A stretch of 30,580 nucleotides of DNA from a virus. The notes below the pieces were generated by a model, which did not search any database, was not told the DNA's origin, and was given only the letters and a program-made list of their open reading frames with translations. The translations under genes and the position numbers were made by a program. This document shows, piece by piece, positions 20,367 through 29,912 of the stretch (the stretch's first letter is position 1; each line of letters starts with the position of its first letter). The stretch lies in the IMG/VR virus record IMGVR_UViG_3300036859_000557, positions 1-30,580 of that record; one strand, written 5' to 3'.

Positions 20367-20548
20367 CGCACGACAGCGGCTGCATGTGCCATGAGTGCCG
20401 GACGTGGTTTCAACGTCACGCCAACGGGCCTAACGTTGAGGTCCGTCTGCACCCTGGCTGCGGCCAATGCGGCAAGCCACTCGATGATCACCAGATCACA
20501 AAAGATGGTGCAGTGCTCTCCTGCCCAAAGCTGGACTTCCACCGATGA
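20363..20548 (+). CDS. Small zinc-binding protein (61 aa)
   Basis: CMCHECRTW, then CGQCGKPLDDHQ and a last Cys (VLSCPKL) give enough ligands for one or two zinc sites. ATGA overlaps tie it to the portal gene and to the next gene. Function unknown. Confidence 0.6.
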   Translation: MTHDSGCMCHECRTWFQRHANGPNVEVRLHPGCGQCGKPLDDHQITKDGAVLSCPKLDFHR

Positions 20549-20910
20549 CCAATGTCACCGCCGAGGTTCACAACAAAAACCTCAAGCGCTTTGCAGACGA
20601 GCTGGTCGCCAAGCACAAGGACCGTCTGCAAAAAGCCTTCCCTGGCAGGCTGGGGCCGCAGATCAGCCCGATGGTGCCCAAGCCGCCTCACGAGCGCCTG
20701 GCCTTCTACACCACGATCACCCAGCCCGACGACTTCCCACTGCTCACGGACGAGTTCTATGTCAGGAAATGGCGGCGCGGCTGGCTGCCGCCGCCGGTAT
20801 CTCCCTACTGGCTCAACCTGCTGGCCATCCCCTGGGCTTTCGAATTCTTCAGGTCGGACATGATGTCCCTCTACAAGCGCATGGTCCAGACAGCAAGCGA
20901 CCAGGCGTAA
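20545..20910 (+). CDS. Hypothetical virion-operon protein (121 aa)
   Basis: I do not recognise this protein. The N-terminus is a basic helix (NLKRFADELVAKHKDRLQKA). The C-terminal half is aromatic (FYTTITQPDDFPLLTDEFYV, then YWLNLLAIPWAFEFF). ATGA overlap upstream. Its place between portal and the giant virion protein suggests a head or connector role, by position only. After its stop a 7-bp dyad (AAGGCGG/CCGCCTT, 20909-20940) precedes the giant gene. Confidence 0.55.
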   Translation: MTNVTAEVHNKNLKRFADELVAKHKDRLQKAFPGRLGPQISPMVPKPPHERLAFYTTITQPDDFPLLTDEFYVRKWRRGWLPPPVSPYWLNLLAIPWAFEFFRSDMMSLYKRMVQTASDQA

Positions 20911-20973
20911 GGCGGTGTAATTACGGTTTTCTCCCGCCTTTCAGACAAGAGCGTCGAGGACAACCGCGACTGG

Positions 20974-23900
20974 TTGCCCGGCCGCAAGCGCCCGACCGAG
21001 CCCGCGTCGCCCTACGCTGCCATCCAGCGCTTCCAGGAAGGCGGCGAGGTCGGTTTCGAGGGCTTCGACACGAATTACACCGACTACACCGACCCCTTCC
21101 AGGACGTGGGCTACGATGAGGAACGGCGTCAGCGCGAAGAGGAACGCAACGTCTGGGACGAGAACACCGGCACCTGGTACGACCCGATCTACGGCAACAC
21201 CTTCGACCCTAACGAGGGCGTCTGGCACTCGCCCGACGGCATGGTCTACGAGAACGGCGTCTGGCAGTACCCGGCGCAGTACACCGGCCCCATAGGCCCC
21301 GTCTCTGCTGGCTATTACCCGCAGTTGCCACCTGCGCAGTACGCCGAACCGGCGGGCCCCGTATCGCCCTATCTGGGACCAACGGGCGAGTTCCGCGAGC
21401 CGCAGAACCTGCGCGAGCAGTTGGACATTCAGCGCCAGGGCGAGTCGCAGTACGGCGGCATCCCAGGATCGCTCTTGGGTGCGGCCGGTAACGTCTTTCA
21501 GGCAGCAACACGCGGCATAGAACCCCTTGAGGATGTCCGCAGTTTCGTAGGTGACATTGCTGAGCCTGTTGGACGTGCCGCTGCCTTTGGCTTGAACCCG
21601 TTTGGCAATCTGCTCGCGGAACAGTTGGGACTTCCGAGCATCCCAGATATTACGGGTGATGTGTTCAGGTTTGGTGCGCAGACGGCAGTACCTACCACGC
21701 CGCTTGAACTAGCCCTGGGTGCGGGTTTCGGCGTCGCAGGCGCTGCTGGTGGACTCAGGGCTGGCGAAAGCTTGGGCCGCGCTGGGCTACGTGGCGTGTT
21801 GGAGGCGTTTGCGCTTGATCCCACGCGACCCGGCGTCCGTGAAGCGGTGGAGCAAGCCCTGACGCCGACCGTGACCCGTCTTGCCGTGTTCGAGGACGCG
21901 CTGGGGCCGGTGCCGGAGACGCTGGCAGGCTCACGCGGCGCGCGCCAGATCGAGAACCCCGCCTTCGCCCGCATCCTTGAGCCTGACGAAGCGCCGGTAG
22001 CGGGCGAGCAAATCTACCTGCACGGCAACGTCAACGGGCTGGTTGGCGAGATACAGCCCGGCACCTTCGTCACCACCAACGTCGATGACGCCTGGGGCTA
22101 CGCCAATCTGGCAGAGCGCTCGATACGCGCGGGACTTCAGGAAGCGCCGCTGTCGCTTTCGGCCTACACGGGCGGGCCAGGGACGGGCGTCCCCCGTCTC
22201 GGCGACTTGGGTGCGGAGGCGGCGCAGATGCGGCGCCAGGGCTTGGGCGGCGCGCTCACGGGCGAGCCCGGCGCATCTCAGTTGCGCGTTGCGGGCGGGG
22301 CACCTATCGATGAGAGCTTCGAGGAGGCTGCGCAGCGCGCAGCCTACGTGCAGCGTGGTATAGACGACGCCGCTGTGCGCGAGGCTCAGCGCCAGGTGCG
22401 CGAGTTCTCGTCGGACGTAGCGCCAGCGAACGCCTTGCCGGCACAAGCCATGCCGGAACCAACACCATTGGCTACCGAGCAGGAAGCAGCCATCCGTTTC
22501 CTCGACGAAGGAAGTACGACTTACTGGCCTGAACTGCGTCGTGAGTTCACGCAGCCACAGTGGGATCAATGGAATGCCTGGAAGGGCAGCCTCGCGGGGC
22601 CTGAAGCAGCAGCCCGTGGCAAGGATTGGCTTGACTTGCTCGATACTGTGTATGCCGCGCCTGACCAGGAGACGCGTCTCGCCCTGGAAACGGTCGGGCT
22701 GGAAAAAATGCGCTCCGAGATGGCGAAATCGCAGATCGACAACCTCATGCGTGAGGCGGCGAACCTTCAGCCCAACGAGATCGTCGAGCGCTTGCAGACT
22801 ATCGACGAGCAGATGAGCCGTCTCGCTCTGGCGCAGGCGAAGATGGCAGAGAACCAATGGCGCCTGATGCCCGGCGGCTATCCCGGTAGAGGCACAGGCA
22901 CGGCAGCAGAGGCCGGACCGCGCTGGTCGCGCCAGGCCGCCGATTATTGGATGGGCGGTGCCAGACAGGGAGCGAATACACCGGAACGCTTGCGGGCGAT
23001 CGCCGGCGGTGGCGAGTCGGGTGTGCGCGAAAACTTCATCACCATGCTGGCGGAAGCGGCCAACGTGCCGCGCGCGCTCATGGCCGGCGCCGACTTTAGC
23101 CAACTCGTGACACACACGGCGCCACTAGTGGCTGCGCATCCGGAACTGCTCGGTGCGGCGCGGCGGGCGGCAGGCGTGATGTTTGACCAGCGCGCATTCA
23201 GTGAGTTAATGACCGAGTACAACGTTGGCAGCAAGTGGGCGCAATACGGCCTCGACCTCAGATTGCCCTCCATTGCGGGTGAGACCAGGGAAGGCGCTCT
23301 TACGCCGTCACGCTTCGTCGCTGAGAAGGTGCCGGTCTACAGAGAGACCGCCAGATTTACTACGGCCAATGTCGCCGGCGTGCGTTCGCAGGAGTTAGAC
23401 CGCTTTATCACCAAGCTGGAAGGGATGCCTAAATACAGCGATGCGGGGGGCAAACTCAACGAACGTGGTCTGACTGAAGCCAAGAAATACGTGCGCGGTG
23501 TCGAATCGATAACCGGACGCGGCAACCTCGGCAACGCCCAGTTCCTCGACCGCTATCTGTCGGGTATTTTCTTTTCACCTTCCTACACCATCTCTCAGGT
23601 GCAACGCTTTGGTCCTTTGCTCAACACGCCCTTTACTCCGGCTTGGAATGAGACGGCCCGCAACCTTGGCGCTTACGTCGCTACCGGCGCTGGTCTGATG
23701 GCAGCCGCCGCTACGGCCGGTCTGACCGTGGACTTCGACCCGGGGGCCAACTTCGGCAAGATAACCGATGCAGCAGGCAACCACATCAACATCTGGGGCG
23801 GGCAGCAGGCGTTGGCGCGCCTCATCTATCAAGAGGCCACGGGTAAGAGCGTCACTGAAGCAGGCGCTGTCTACCAGGCTGATCGGGGCGCTTTGCCGTT

Positions 23901-25272
23901 GGCCTACGGTGTTAATCGGCTGTCGCCGCAGGCCAGCATCCTGCTGCGCTCCGTGCCCCAGAGCGTGCGCGAGAAGATCGGCGACCCGGACTTGCAACGT
24001 GCCCTCTGGCCTACGGGACGGGCTGACCTTCCCGGCAGCCTCTACAACTTCGCCAAGAACCCGAGCCAGGCAACGCGAGACAAGGCGTTGAGCGCTATGG
24101 GCGACTTCTTCACACCGCTCTGGGTACAGGATACCGTGGCCGGCTACCGTCTGGACGGGCTCAAGGGCGCGGCCTTGGCTGGCAGTCTCAACATCATCGG
24201 CGCCTCAAATATTCCCTACGCGCCTTCAGCCTTTACCCAGCAGGCGCGTCAGTACGGCGAGCTTGGCAGACAGATACCCTTCCCCGAAACCTGGGCAGGA
24301 CTGATACAGGGAGACAAGTGGTTCGACCTCAGCAGCCGCGAAAAGGAGTTCGTCAAGGAGTCGAAGCCGGAGATATTCGAGCGCTTGCAGCAGCAGAGCG
24401 TCGAGGCAGCACGAGGGCGGGGTGATCCGTTTCAGAAGGCGCTGGATGAGCAGACTTCCATCCGCCAGACCTACCGGCCTGCGGACGATGAGATTCAGCG
24501 CCGCCTTAATGCTGGTGAGATCGACCCTTACACGGCCCGCAAGGCGCTCGAACTGAACAAGGACCTCATGGATAAGGAACTGAGGGCCGTCCAGTTTCCC
24601 GAATCACAGAGCAGCCGTGAGCGCTCGCAAATCCAGAACTTGATCAGTGCTTACAACGGTATTTACGACCGCACTCAGCGCCCAGACGGGAGCGTCGATT
24701 GGGAAGGGCGCGCTCAATTACAGCAGGCGATGTTGGCCGATGTTGCTCAGCGCTACGGCCAGGAGTGGGCCGAACGTCTACACTGGAACACGGAGCAGCG
24801 TACCAATGCCAACGCCTCGCCTTTGCAGCAGATGAATGAGGCGGCGCGGCCGTTGGTCAGCCAGTACAACTCGATACCGCTGGGGCCGGAAGGCAACCCG
24901 AACCGCTACGATGCACGCAACGCCTGGCTGGTCAATAACGCTCTGGAGAACGCTAACCTTTTCTACATCGGCAGAGTTACGGAGCTAAAGACACCGGAAG
25001 CGCAGCAATATTTAGAGATGATCTCGCCCGGCGTCAAGCCGGTGGTGGACTTCTATCTCGGCTTCGAGCAGAAGGGCAACGTGCCCCGTGGCGAACGCGA
25101 TGCTGCCGCTAACCGCTACTTTAACCTGCCTGGGGATGTTGACCGGCAGGACTGGCGCCGCGATCACTGGGAAGTAGACGCGGTTTTGTGGCGCAGCGGC
25201 TACTTGCCAAACGTAGTATCTTTGGAGGCGTGGCGGCTGATTGGCTCGCCACCGATAGCGCAGGCACGTTAA
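20974..25272 (+). CDS. Giant internal virion protein (about 1430 aa)
   Basis: Probably a virion protein ejected with the DNA. Regions: an acidic Tyr/Pro-rich N-terminus (~1-150); a Gly/Ala-rich hydrophobic stretch (~165-275); an ADP-ribosyltransferase-like patch YLHGNVNGLVGEIQPGTFVT (~348-367); helical and coiled parts (~500-640); a segment like the domains of large polyvalent phage proteins (~697-880: MAGADFSQLVTHTAPLV, then FFSPSYTISQVQRF); a hydrophobic span (~901-918); and a Gln/Arg-rich helical C-terminus. No ATG or GTG start exists: the frame opens at 20911, with TTG 20974 or a rare ATT at 20920 as candidates. The motif FQEGGEV (21031) recurs in the 811-aa protein. Confidence 0.65.
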   Translation: MPGRKRPTEPASPYAAIQRFQEGGEVGFEGFDTNYTDYTDPFQDVGYDEERRQREEERNVWDENTGTWYDPIYGNTFDPNEGVWHSPDGMVYENGVWQYPAQYTGPIGPVSAGYYPQLPPAQYAEPAGPVSPYLGPTGEFREPQNLREQLDIQRQGESQYGGIPGSLLGAAGNVFQAATRGIEPLEDVRSFVGDIAEPVGRAAAFGLNPFGNLLAEQLGLPSIPDITGDVFRFGAQTAVPTTPLELALGAGFGVAGAAGGLRAGESLGRAGLRGVLEAFALDPTRPGVREAVEQALTPTVTRLAVFEDALGPVPETLAGSRGARQIENPAFARILEPDEAPVAGEQIYLHGNVNGLVGEIQPGTFVTTNVDDAWGYANLAERSIRAGLQEAPLSLSAYTGGPGTGVPRLGDLGAEAAQMRRQGLGGALTGEPGASQLRVAGGAPIDESFEEAAQRAAYVQRGIDDAAVREAQRQVREFSSDVAPANALPAQAMPEPTPLATEQEAAIRFLDEGSTTYWPELRREFTQPQWDQWNAWKGSLAGPEAAARGKDWLDLLDTVYAAPDQETRLALETVGLEKMRSEMAKSQIDNLMREAANLQPNEIVERLQTIDEQMSRLALAQAKMAENQWRLMPGGYPGRGTGTAAEAGPRWSRQAADYWMGGARQGANTPERLRAIAGGGESGVRENFITMLAEAANVPRALMAGADFSQLVTHTAPLVAAHPELLGAARRAAGVMFDQRAFSELMTEYNVGSKWAQYGLDLRLPSIAGETREGALTPSRFVAEKVPVYRETARFTTANVAGVRSQELDRFITKLEGMPKYSDAGGKLNERGLTEAKKYVRGVESITGRGNLGNAQFLDRYLSGIFFSPSYTISQVQRFGPLLNTPFTPAWNETARNLGAYVATGAGLMAAAATAGLTVDFDPGANFGKITDAAGNHINIWGGQQALARLIYQEATGKSVTEAGAVYQADRGALPLAYGVNRLSPQASILLRSVPQSVREKIGDPDLQRALWPTGRADLPGSLYNFAKNPSQATRDKALSAMGDFFTPLWVQDTVAGYRLDGLKGAALAGSLNIIGASNIPYAPSAFTQQARQYGELGRQIPFPETWAGLIQGDKWFDLSSREKEFVKESKPEIFERLQQQSVEAARGRGDPFQKALDEQTSIRQTYRPADDEIQRRLNAGEIDPYTARKALELNKDLMDKELRAVQFPESQSSRERSQIQNLISAYNGIYDRTQRPDGSVDWEGRAQLQQAMLADVAQRYGQEWAERLHWNTEQRTNANASPLQQMNEAARPLVSQYNSIPLGPEGNPNRYDARNAWLVNNALENANLFYIGRVTELKTPEAQQYLEMISPGVKPVVDFYLGFEQKGNVPRGERDAAANRYFNLPGDVDRQDWRRDHWEVDAVLWRSGYLPNVVSLEAWRLIGSPPIAQAR

Positions 25273-25500
25273 ATGGACGAATGCCCTTCGGGTTTGCACC
25301 CTGTTGCTGGAGCCAATGGCATCATTCATTGCGTTTCGGATACTGCTGACCCACTGGCTGTTTATTTGGTACTCGCCTGGTTTGCCCTCATTTTCGGTCT
25401 CGCCTTAGCAGGCTGGCTGCGCGGTAAGCTAACGCGTAAGCCCTTAAGTGTCGATGGTTGGACTTTACGCAATGGGTTTTGGGAAAAGGACGCGCAGTAG
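25273..25500 (+). CDS. Small membrane protein (75 aa)
   Basis: One membrane span (LAVYLVLAWFALIFGLALAG) follows a short N-terminus with two Cys (CPSGLHPVAGANGIIHC) that could form a disulfide. The C-terminus is basic-aromatic. ATG 25273 directly follows the giant gene's stop, and its own stop abuts the next ATG. It may anchor or assist the ejected proteins; this is inferred. Confidence 0.55.
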   Translation: MDECPSGLHPVAGANGIIHCVSDTADPLAVYLVLAWFALIFGLALAGWLRGKLTRKPLSVDGWTLRNGFWEKDAQ

Positions 25501-27936
25501 ATGCCGCCTCGTCCCGGCGATCCTGATTACCTGGACTGGCTGATCAGTCAAGCCGGCGGGACTGCGAGACCGCCTGCAACGCCAACGGTGACTGCGCCCC
25601 AGGCCAGCGGTGGCCGTACAACGACACCTTCTCCAACGCCATCACGCGCTCCGACGCCTAGCCGCGACTTCGCGCAGGAGACCTACAACCAGCGCGTAGC
25701 GGCGGGTAGGCAAGGCGGCTACGCCTTCGCCCGCGACCTGCTGCGCGAGGGCTTCGTCGAGCTGCCTAACGGTTCGCTGGTCAACCCGCAGACCGGCGTC
25801 CAATACAATCGCCTAGCTTCGTCTGCCGCCGGCGACCCGCTCTATCAGCGCGACACTTACGGCGCATCGCGTGCAGAGATAACTCAGGCCAGTGCGGTGG
25901 CCGCCACTCAGCCTCGGGGCACAGCCGCGGGTCCGCTCCCGCCGGGGCTTAATGCGGCTGCCCCGTCCAACCCCAACATGATGGGCTCCTTCTTCCCCGA
26001 CCCTTTCGCCTTGCAGCAGGCCCAGGCCCAGGGCTACCAGCCGGGCAGGCTCCTCGACGTGGGCAACTACCGCACCCTGCCTACGTCCGTGCGCGACACG
26101 CTGGCCGATTACCGGCTTGTCTCAGGTCTGTCTCAGTACCCGCTGAACATCCCCGGCGGTCCCGGCCGTGCTGGCTACCAGTCGCTGACCAACACCGCGC
26201 GCCAGGGCGTTAGCGCCTACAACCGCGCCGCGCGCGAGTTCGCCCCTGTGCCGCGTAACGTGCGTGATGCGGGCATCCTGGAAGCGCCCGGCTACAACTC
26301 GCTCGACCCCTACGCTGGAGGCGCGCCCTCCTTCGCCACGTCCTACTACGGCCAACCTGCCACGGCCTCTTTCGGCACGGCGGGCGCGGAGATACGCGGC
26401 GGTGCGGCCGGCGGCATCGGCCTCGACGCGGGTCAGATACTCGCCGCTCACGGCATCGCACCATCCAACGACCCGGCGGTGAACATGGCGACTGCGCTGG
26501 CCATCGCCGCCGGTCAGGGCCAGTACGACCCCGGCCAGCTCGCGTCGCCCTACGGAGCGGCGGCGGTAACGGGCACGGCGCTCGACGAGACGATACCGGA
26601 TTATGGCAACGAGGATACCGTGGCCGGATTCCAAGAGGGCGGCGACATAGCGGCGGGCGATTACATGCCACCGCAAGACCCTAAGCCACCTACGGATAAT
26701 CCACCGCCCTCAGGCGATATCCCAGAGCCGACAGGTGCGCCTTATCCACCACCCGGTTCCCCGGGAGCACCGCCCTCTTATCCGCCTGACCCCAACGCAC
26801 CGACCCCAGGGCCTGGCCCATCCAACCCACCACCGCCACCGGTTCTGCCGGGGCCACCATCCTACACGGGCTACGCGCCGGGACAACAGGGCGTATCGCC
26901 TTATGAGCAGGACTATGCCCAACGGCTCTATGCTTATCGCCGCGCTGCTGGCGGCCTACCACAACTAGAAGCATTGCAGCTCGGCCCTAACGACGCTCCC
27001 GCTGGGCCAGCGCCGGCGGGCGCCTACTACCGCAACTTCGACCCTGCGGCGGTGCAGCGCTCTCTCGAGCAGCAGCAGTACGCCTGGCAGGCGGGCTTGC
27101 CCTTCCAGCAGGCGCGCATCCCCGGCGAGTTGGCGCTCGACCAGTTGCAGTGGCTGGCACAACTGCCCTACCGCGAGCAGCGCATCCCCGAGGAGACGCG
27201 GCTTGACCAGCTCTACAGCGCGGCGCGCGGGTTCAACGCGCCCGCGCCGCAAGTAGACCCCCTATATCCGGGAACGCCCGGTATCGTCTCGGGCTTTGTA
27301 TCGCCTACCGGCACTGAAAGTTATTACTACCCCAACAAATACACGGGCTTTGCTCAGGGCGGCGACCTCGGTTACGGACAGCCGGTAGTCAACGAAGGGC
27401 CGGATGGCGCGGGCGGGCGCAAGTCCATGCTCGTGCCCGAGCCCTCTTTAATAGTAGGGCAACGCTCAGGCACGCCTTACGGTCAGATGTCCGAGGCCGG
27501 CGCCGAATTGCTCAGCGACACTGGCAACCAGTTGCGCATCGATCCTATATTAGGCGCGGGTGGGGCGGGCGCCGTTAACACTGCGGGTGGAGTTGGCGCT
27601 ACCCCGCCCAGGCAGGGAACGCTGCCCAACGTCACGCCCCAGGAGTTCAGCTATCTGCTCAGGACTGCGCCCGACGTGGCGACTTCGCTGGCCCAGCTCG
27701 ACCTGGCCCTGATGCGCACCGGCAACGCACCCGCGGCACAGATGGAGACGGCGCTGGGCAAGGTCGAGAGCATCGTTGATCCTAACGTTCGGCAGCGGGC
27801 GGAAGGCACCTATCGCAACATCGTCAGCCGGGTCAACTCGCTGCGTAGACCACCGCCGGACCTGTCGCAACCTGCTCTGCCGGAAGACCCCGTGGCGCTC
27901 GCGGCCGCTATTAAGTTTGCTAAGGTAGCGGCATGA
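25501..27936 (+). CDS. Proline-rich structural protein (811 aa)
   Basis: Low-complexity regions dominate: a Thr/Pro N-terminus (about 20-60), Gly/Ala/Tyr-rich middle (about 150-370), and a Pro-rich stretch (about 390-455). After these come a Gln-rich helix (SLEQQQYAWQAGLPFQQARI) and a C-terminus with VGQRSGTPYGQMSEAGAELL, resembling the V-GE-GPEL element of tape-measure-type virion proteins. The motif F(Q/A)(E/Q)GGD appears twice (26629 and 27348). It probably works with the giant protein as an internal or tail structural component; no enzymatic motif. ATG 25501 directly abuts the previous stop. Confidence 0.55.
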   Translation: MPPRPGDPDYLDWLISQAGGTARPPATPTVTAPQASGGRTTTPSPTPSRAPTPSRDFAQETYNQRVAAGRQGGYAFARDLLREGFVELPNGSLVNPQTGVQYNRLASSAAGDPLYQRDTYGASRAEITQASAVAATQPRGTAAGPLPPGLNAAAPSNPNMMGSFFPDPFALQQAQAQGYQPGRLLDVGNYRTLPTSVRDTLADYRLVSGLSQYPLNIPGGPGRAGYQSLTNTARQGVSAYNRAAREFAPVPRNVRDAGILEAPGYNSLDPYAGGAPSFATSYYGQPATASFGTAGAEIRGGAAGGIGLDAGQILAAHGIAPSNDPAVNMATALAIAAGQGQYDPGQLASPYGAAAVTGTALDETIPDYGNEDTVAGFQEGGDIAAGDYMPPQDPKPPTDNPPPSGDIPEPTGAPYPPPGSPGAPPSYPPDPNAPTPGPGPSNPPPPPVLPGPPSYTGYAPGQQGVSPYEQDYAQRLYAYRRAAGGLPQLEALQLGPNDAPAGPAPAGAYYRNFDPAAVQRSLEQQQYAWQAGLPFQQARIPGELALDQLQWLAQLPYREQRIPEETRLDQLYSAARGFNAPAPQVDPLYPGTPGIVSGFVSPTGTESYYYPNKYTGFAQGGDLGYGQPVVNEGPDGAGGRKSMLVPEPSLIVGQRSGTPYGQMSEAGAELLSDTGNQLRIDPILGAGGAGAVNTAGGVGATPPRQGTLPNVTPQEFSYLLRTAPDVATSLAQLDLALMRTGNAPAAQMETALGKVESIVDPNVRQRAEGTYRNIVSRVNSLRRPPPDLSQPALPEDPVALAAAIKFAKVAA

Positions 27937-28136
27937 CTACTTACCGCATCTGGTCGGTCAGCAGCTCCGGTAGACGCGTCGAGGCGATCGTGCCCGAGCC
28001 TTCAGTGGAAGCGTGGCAGGCACTCTGGGCACAACGATCTGAAGAGGAAATTTGGCCGGAGTCTGGCTGCGACGACATTGACGCGATTGCTGCCGCCATG
28101 ACGGCGAACGCAAAACTTGTCAACATTGTCCCCTAG
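27933..28136 (+). CDS. Small hypothetical protein (67 aa)
   Basis: The start ATG 27933 overlaps the previous stop (ATGA). The translation has a strand (TTYRIWSVSSSGRRVEAIV), a Trp-rich helix (SVEAWQALWAQRSEEE) and a C-terminal helix (DDIDAIAAAMTANAKLV). No family was recognised. Confidence 0.55.
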   Translation: MTTYRIWSVSSSGRRVEAIVPEPSVEAWQALWAQRSEEEIWPESGCDDIDAIAAAMTANAKLVNIVP

Positions 28137-28160
28137 CGCATAGACTCTCAGCAATTAAGT

Positions 28161-28202
28161 GTGCCCGCCGTGAGTGGCCTAAAAACCGGCGCTCAAGGGC
28201 AC
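28161..28202 (+). promoter_or_regulatory. Hairpin over the ribosome site of the scaffold gene
   Basis: GTGCCC-GCCG (28161-28170) can pair with CGGC (28187-28190) and GGGCAC (28197-28202), with an unpaired GCTCAA. The 3' arm includes the AAGGG ribosome site ahead of TTG 28204, so folding could limit translation. Confidence 0.3.
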
Positions 28203-28203
28203 A

Positions 28204-28986
28204 TTGACGACAGAGACCCTTCCTGAAGTCGAATCTCCCTTAACTCAAGAGCCAGAGCTACAGGTAGACACGTCTACCGAGGCCCCTCCTGCTACAGAAC
28301 AGGCTGACGATTCTCCCGACGTAGACGCCCTCCTGGGCGGCTTCCTCAAGGAGAAGGGCGTTGACCCAACCGCGGGCGGTGAGGGAGCACAGGATGGCGC
28401 CGAACCCAAGGCTCTTACCCCGGAAGAAGCAGAGGCCAGGGGCCGCGAGCAGGCAGAAGCCCAGTTCAAGGCCCAGCAGCAGGAAGGTCTACGCCGCACG
28501 GCGGCAGTGGGCTACCGCAACGCCATTGATGAGATCGACCGGCTGACCAAGGAGTTGCCCGAGGAAACATCGGCGCGCATCCGCACGCTGGTCAACCAGA
28601 TGCACTCGCAGTCGGCTCAGGCTCACACGACTGGCTGGCTCGACACCCTGCACGCTGCCCTCGCGCAGTCTATTCCCGAAGTAGAACGCCGTCCTTTTCT
28701 CGGCCGCAGGGGCGAGGACAAGAGCTATGGCGACCTAATCAAGGACTACACCGCCACCGTCCGCAAGGGTTATATCTCCGAGGCGGACGCGGTGAAGCGC
28801 GAGAAGGCGTCCTACTCCAAGGGCGCGACCGAGGCCAAGGCTTTCTTCCAGGAGAAGGGCATCATCCCCGGCTCCAAGGCGCCAGCCGCAGAAAACGGGC
28901 TGGCCGCCGCAAGAAGGGGGCCGCTCACACTCGAAGAAGCTTTAACCCTGCCCATAACCGAGGCGCGCAAGCGCCTGGGCAGTTGA
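28204..28986 (+). CDS. Scaffold-like capsid assembly protein (260 aa)
   Basis: An acidic, disordered N-terminus (PEVESPLTQEPELQVDTSTE onward), a Glu/Gln-rich helix (PEEAEARGREQAEAQFKAQQ) and a helical C-terminus with basic patches are typical of phage scaffolds, which sit directly before the major capsid gene as here. Scaffolds guide procapsid assembly and are then lost. There is no protease motif. I chose TTG 28204, with AAGGG upstream; the region before it holds no better start. Confidence 0.65.
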   Translation: MTTETLPEVESPLTQEPELQVDTSTEAPPATEQADDSPDVDALLGGFLKEKGVDPTAGGEGAQDGAEPKALTPEEAEARGREQAEAQFKAQQQEGLRRTAAVGYRNAIDEIDRLTKELPEETSARIRTLVNQMHSQSAQAHTTGWLDTLHAALAQSIPEVERRPFLGRRGEDKSYGDLIKDYTATVRKGYISEADAVKREKASYSKGATEAKAFFQEKGIIPGSKAPAAENGLAAARRGPLTLEEALTLPITEARKRLGS

Positions 28987-29001
28987 CGGAAGGATTAAAC
29001 A

Positions 29002-29883
29002 ATGCCAGCAGGGGAAACCCTATCAAGTACCCTCGGTGATGCCCTGCCAGAGATGGTGATCGAGGCACGTACCGTCGCCGAGTACGCAGGCTCCTGGGAA
29101 CGCACCTGCACGGTCAAGCGTCAACAAGAAGGCACCGGCCTTGCCTGGACGCAGTTCCAGATCGCCCAGATCGAGGCTCAGGACATCGGCGAGTCGCAGG
29201 ACAACCGCAACTACCAGCAGTTTGCCGGCACGTTGCTCAGTTCCGAGCCAGTGATGTCGCAGGTGATCATCAAGGTCACCGACCGCACCTACCGCAAGGC
29301 GGCAAAGGTCGTCACGCAAGAGTTCGGCAAGGCGGCCGGCCGCGCGATGGAGCGCAAGAAGGACGAGGATTACCTCTCCTTGTTCTCCACCTTCTCGACC
29401 ACCGCGAGCCCTGGTTCCGGCAATCCGCTCAGTCATGGCCATATCGCCGCTGCGGTCTCCAACGCCATGTCCAACGTCACCGAGCCCGGCATGACTGCCG
29501 CCAGCACGACGCTGCACGGCTTCCAGATTTACGACCTACAACTGGAGATACTGGCGCCGGTCGGCACCTACCAGGTGCAGGGCATGACCGAGGAAGTCTA
29601 CCGGCGCGGTTGGCGGGGCACGGTAGCGGGCTCCAACGTGTTCGAGGACGGCAACATCGGCATCGTCTCGAACAACGCCCGCGGAGCAACCCATCTCAAG
29701 GAAGGCGTCTTCGCCATCATGGCCATGACGCTCAAGACGGAAAGAGACCGCGACATCTATTTCGGCGGCGGTGCCGATGTCGTGTCGATGGTCGATGAGT
29801 ACAGCTTCGCCGAGAACACGTCGCGTGGTACGCAGGTCTTCGCGTACCAGCATCTCAGCGACGCCGTGGCTCCGGCCAGCTAG
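29002..29883 (+). CDS. Major capsid protein (293 aa)
   Basis: Position after the scaffold, length and composition fit an HK97-fold major capsid protein. There is an N-terminal arm (LGDALPEMVIEARTVAEYAG), an E-loop-like polar stretch (IGESQDNRNYQQFAGTLLSS), a spine helix (VTQEFGKAAGRAMERKKDED), and late beta/P-domain elements (GVFAIMAMTLKTERDRDIYF). GGAAGGA before ATG 29002 is a strong ribosome site, as expected for the most abundant protein. I judge it from context and pattern; no diagnostic short motif exists for this fold. Confidence 0.75.
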   Translation: MPAGETLSSTLGDALPEMVIEARTVAEYAGSWERTCTVKRQQEGTGLAWTQFQIAQIEAQDIGESQDNRNYQQFAGTLLSSEPVMSQVIIKVTDRTYRKAAKVVTQEFGKAAGRAMERKKDEDYLSLFSTFSTTASPGSGNPLSHGHIAAAVSNAMSNVTEPGMTAASTTLHGFQIYDLQLEILAPVGTYQVQGMTEEVYRRGWRGTVAGSNVFEDGNIGIVSNNARGATHLKEGVFAIMAMTLKTERDRDIYFGGGADVVSMVDEYSFAENTSRGTQVFAYQHLSDAVAPAS

Positions 29884-29912
29884 TTAGATAAGAAAGGACT
29901 CTGGGTAGAGAA

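Noticed and set aside
21931-23115. 394-codon minus-strand ORF inside the giant virion gene
   Set aside because: Antisense shadow; no ribosome site or recognisable domain, and the plus frame is continuous.
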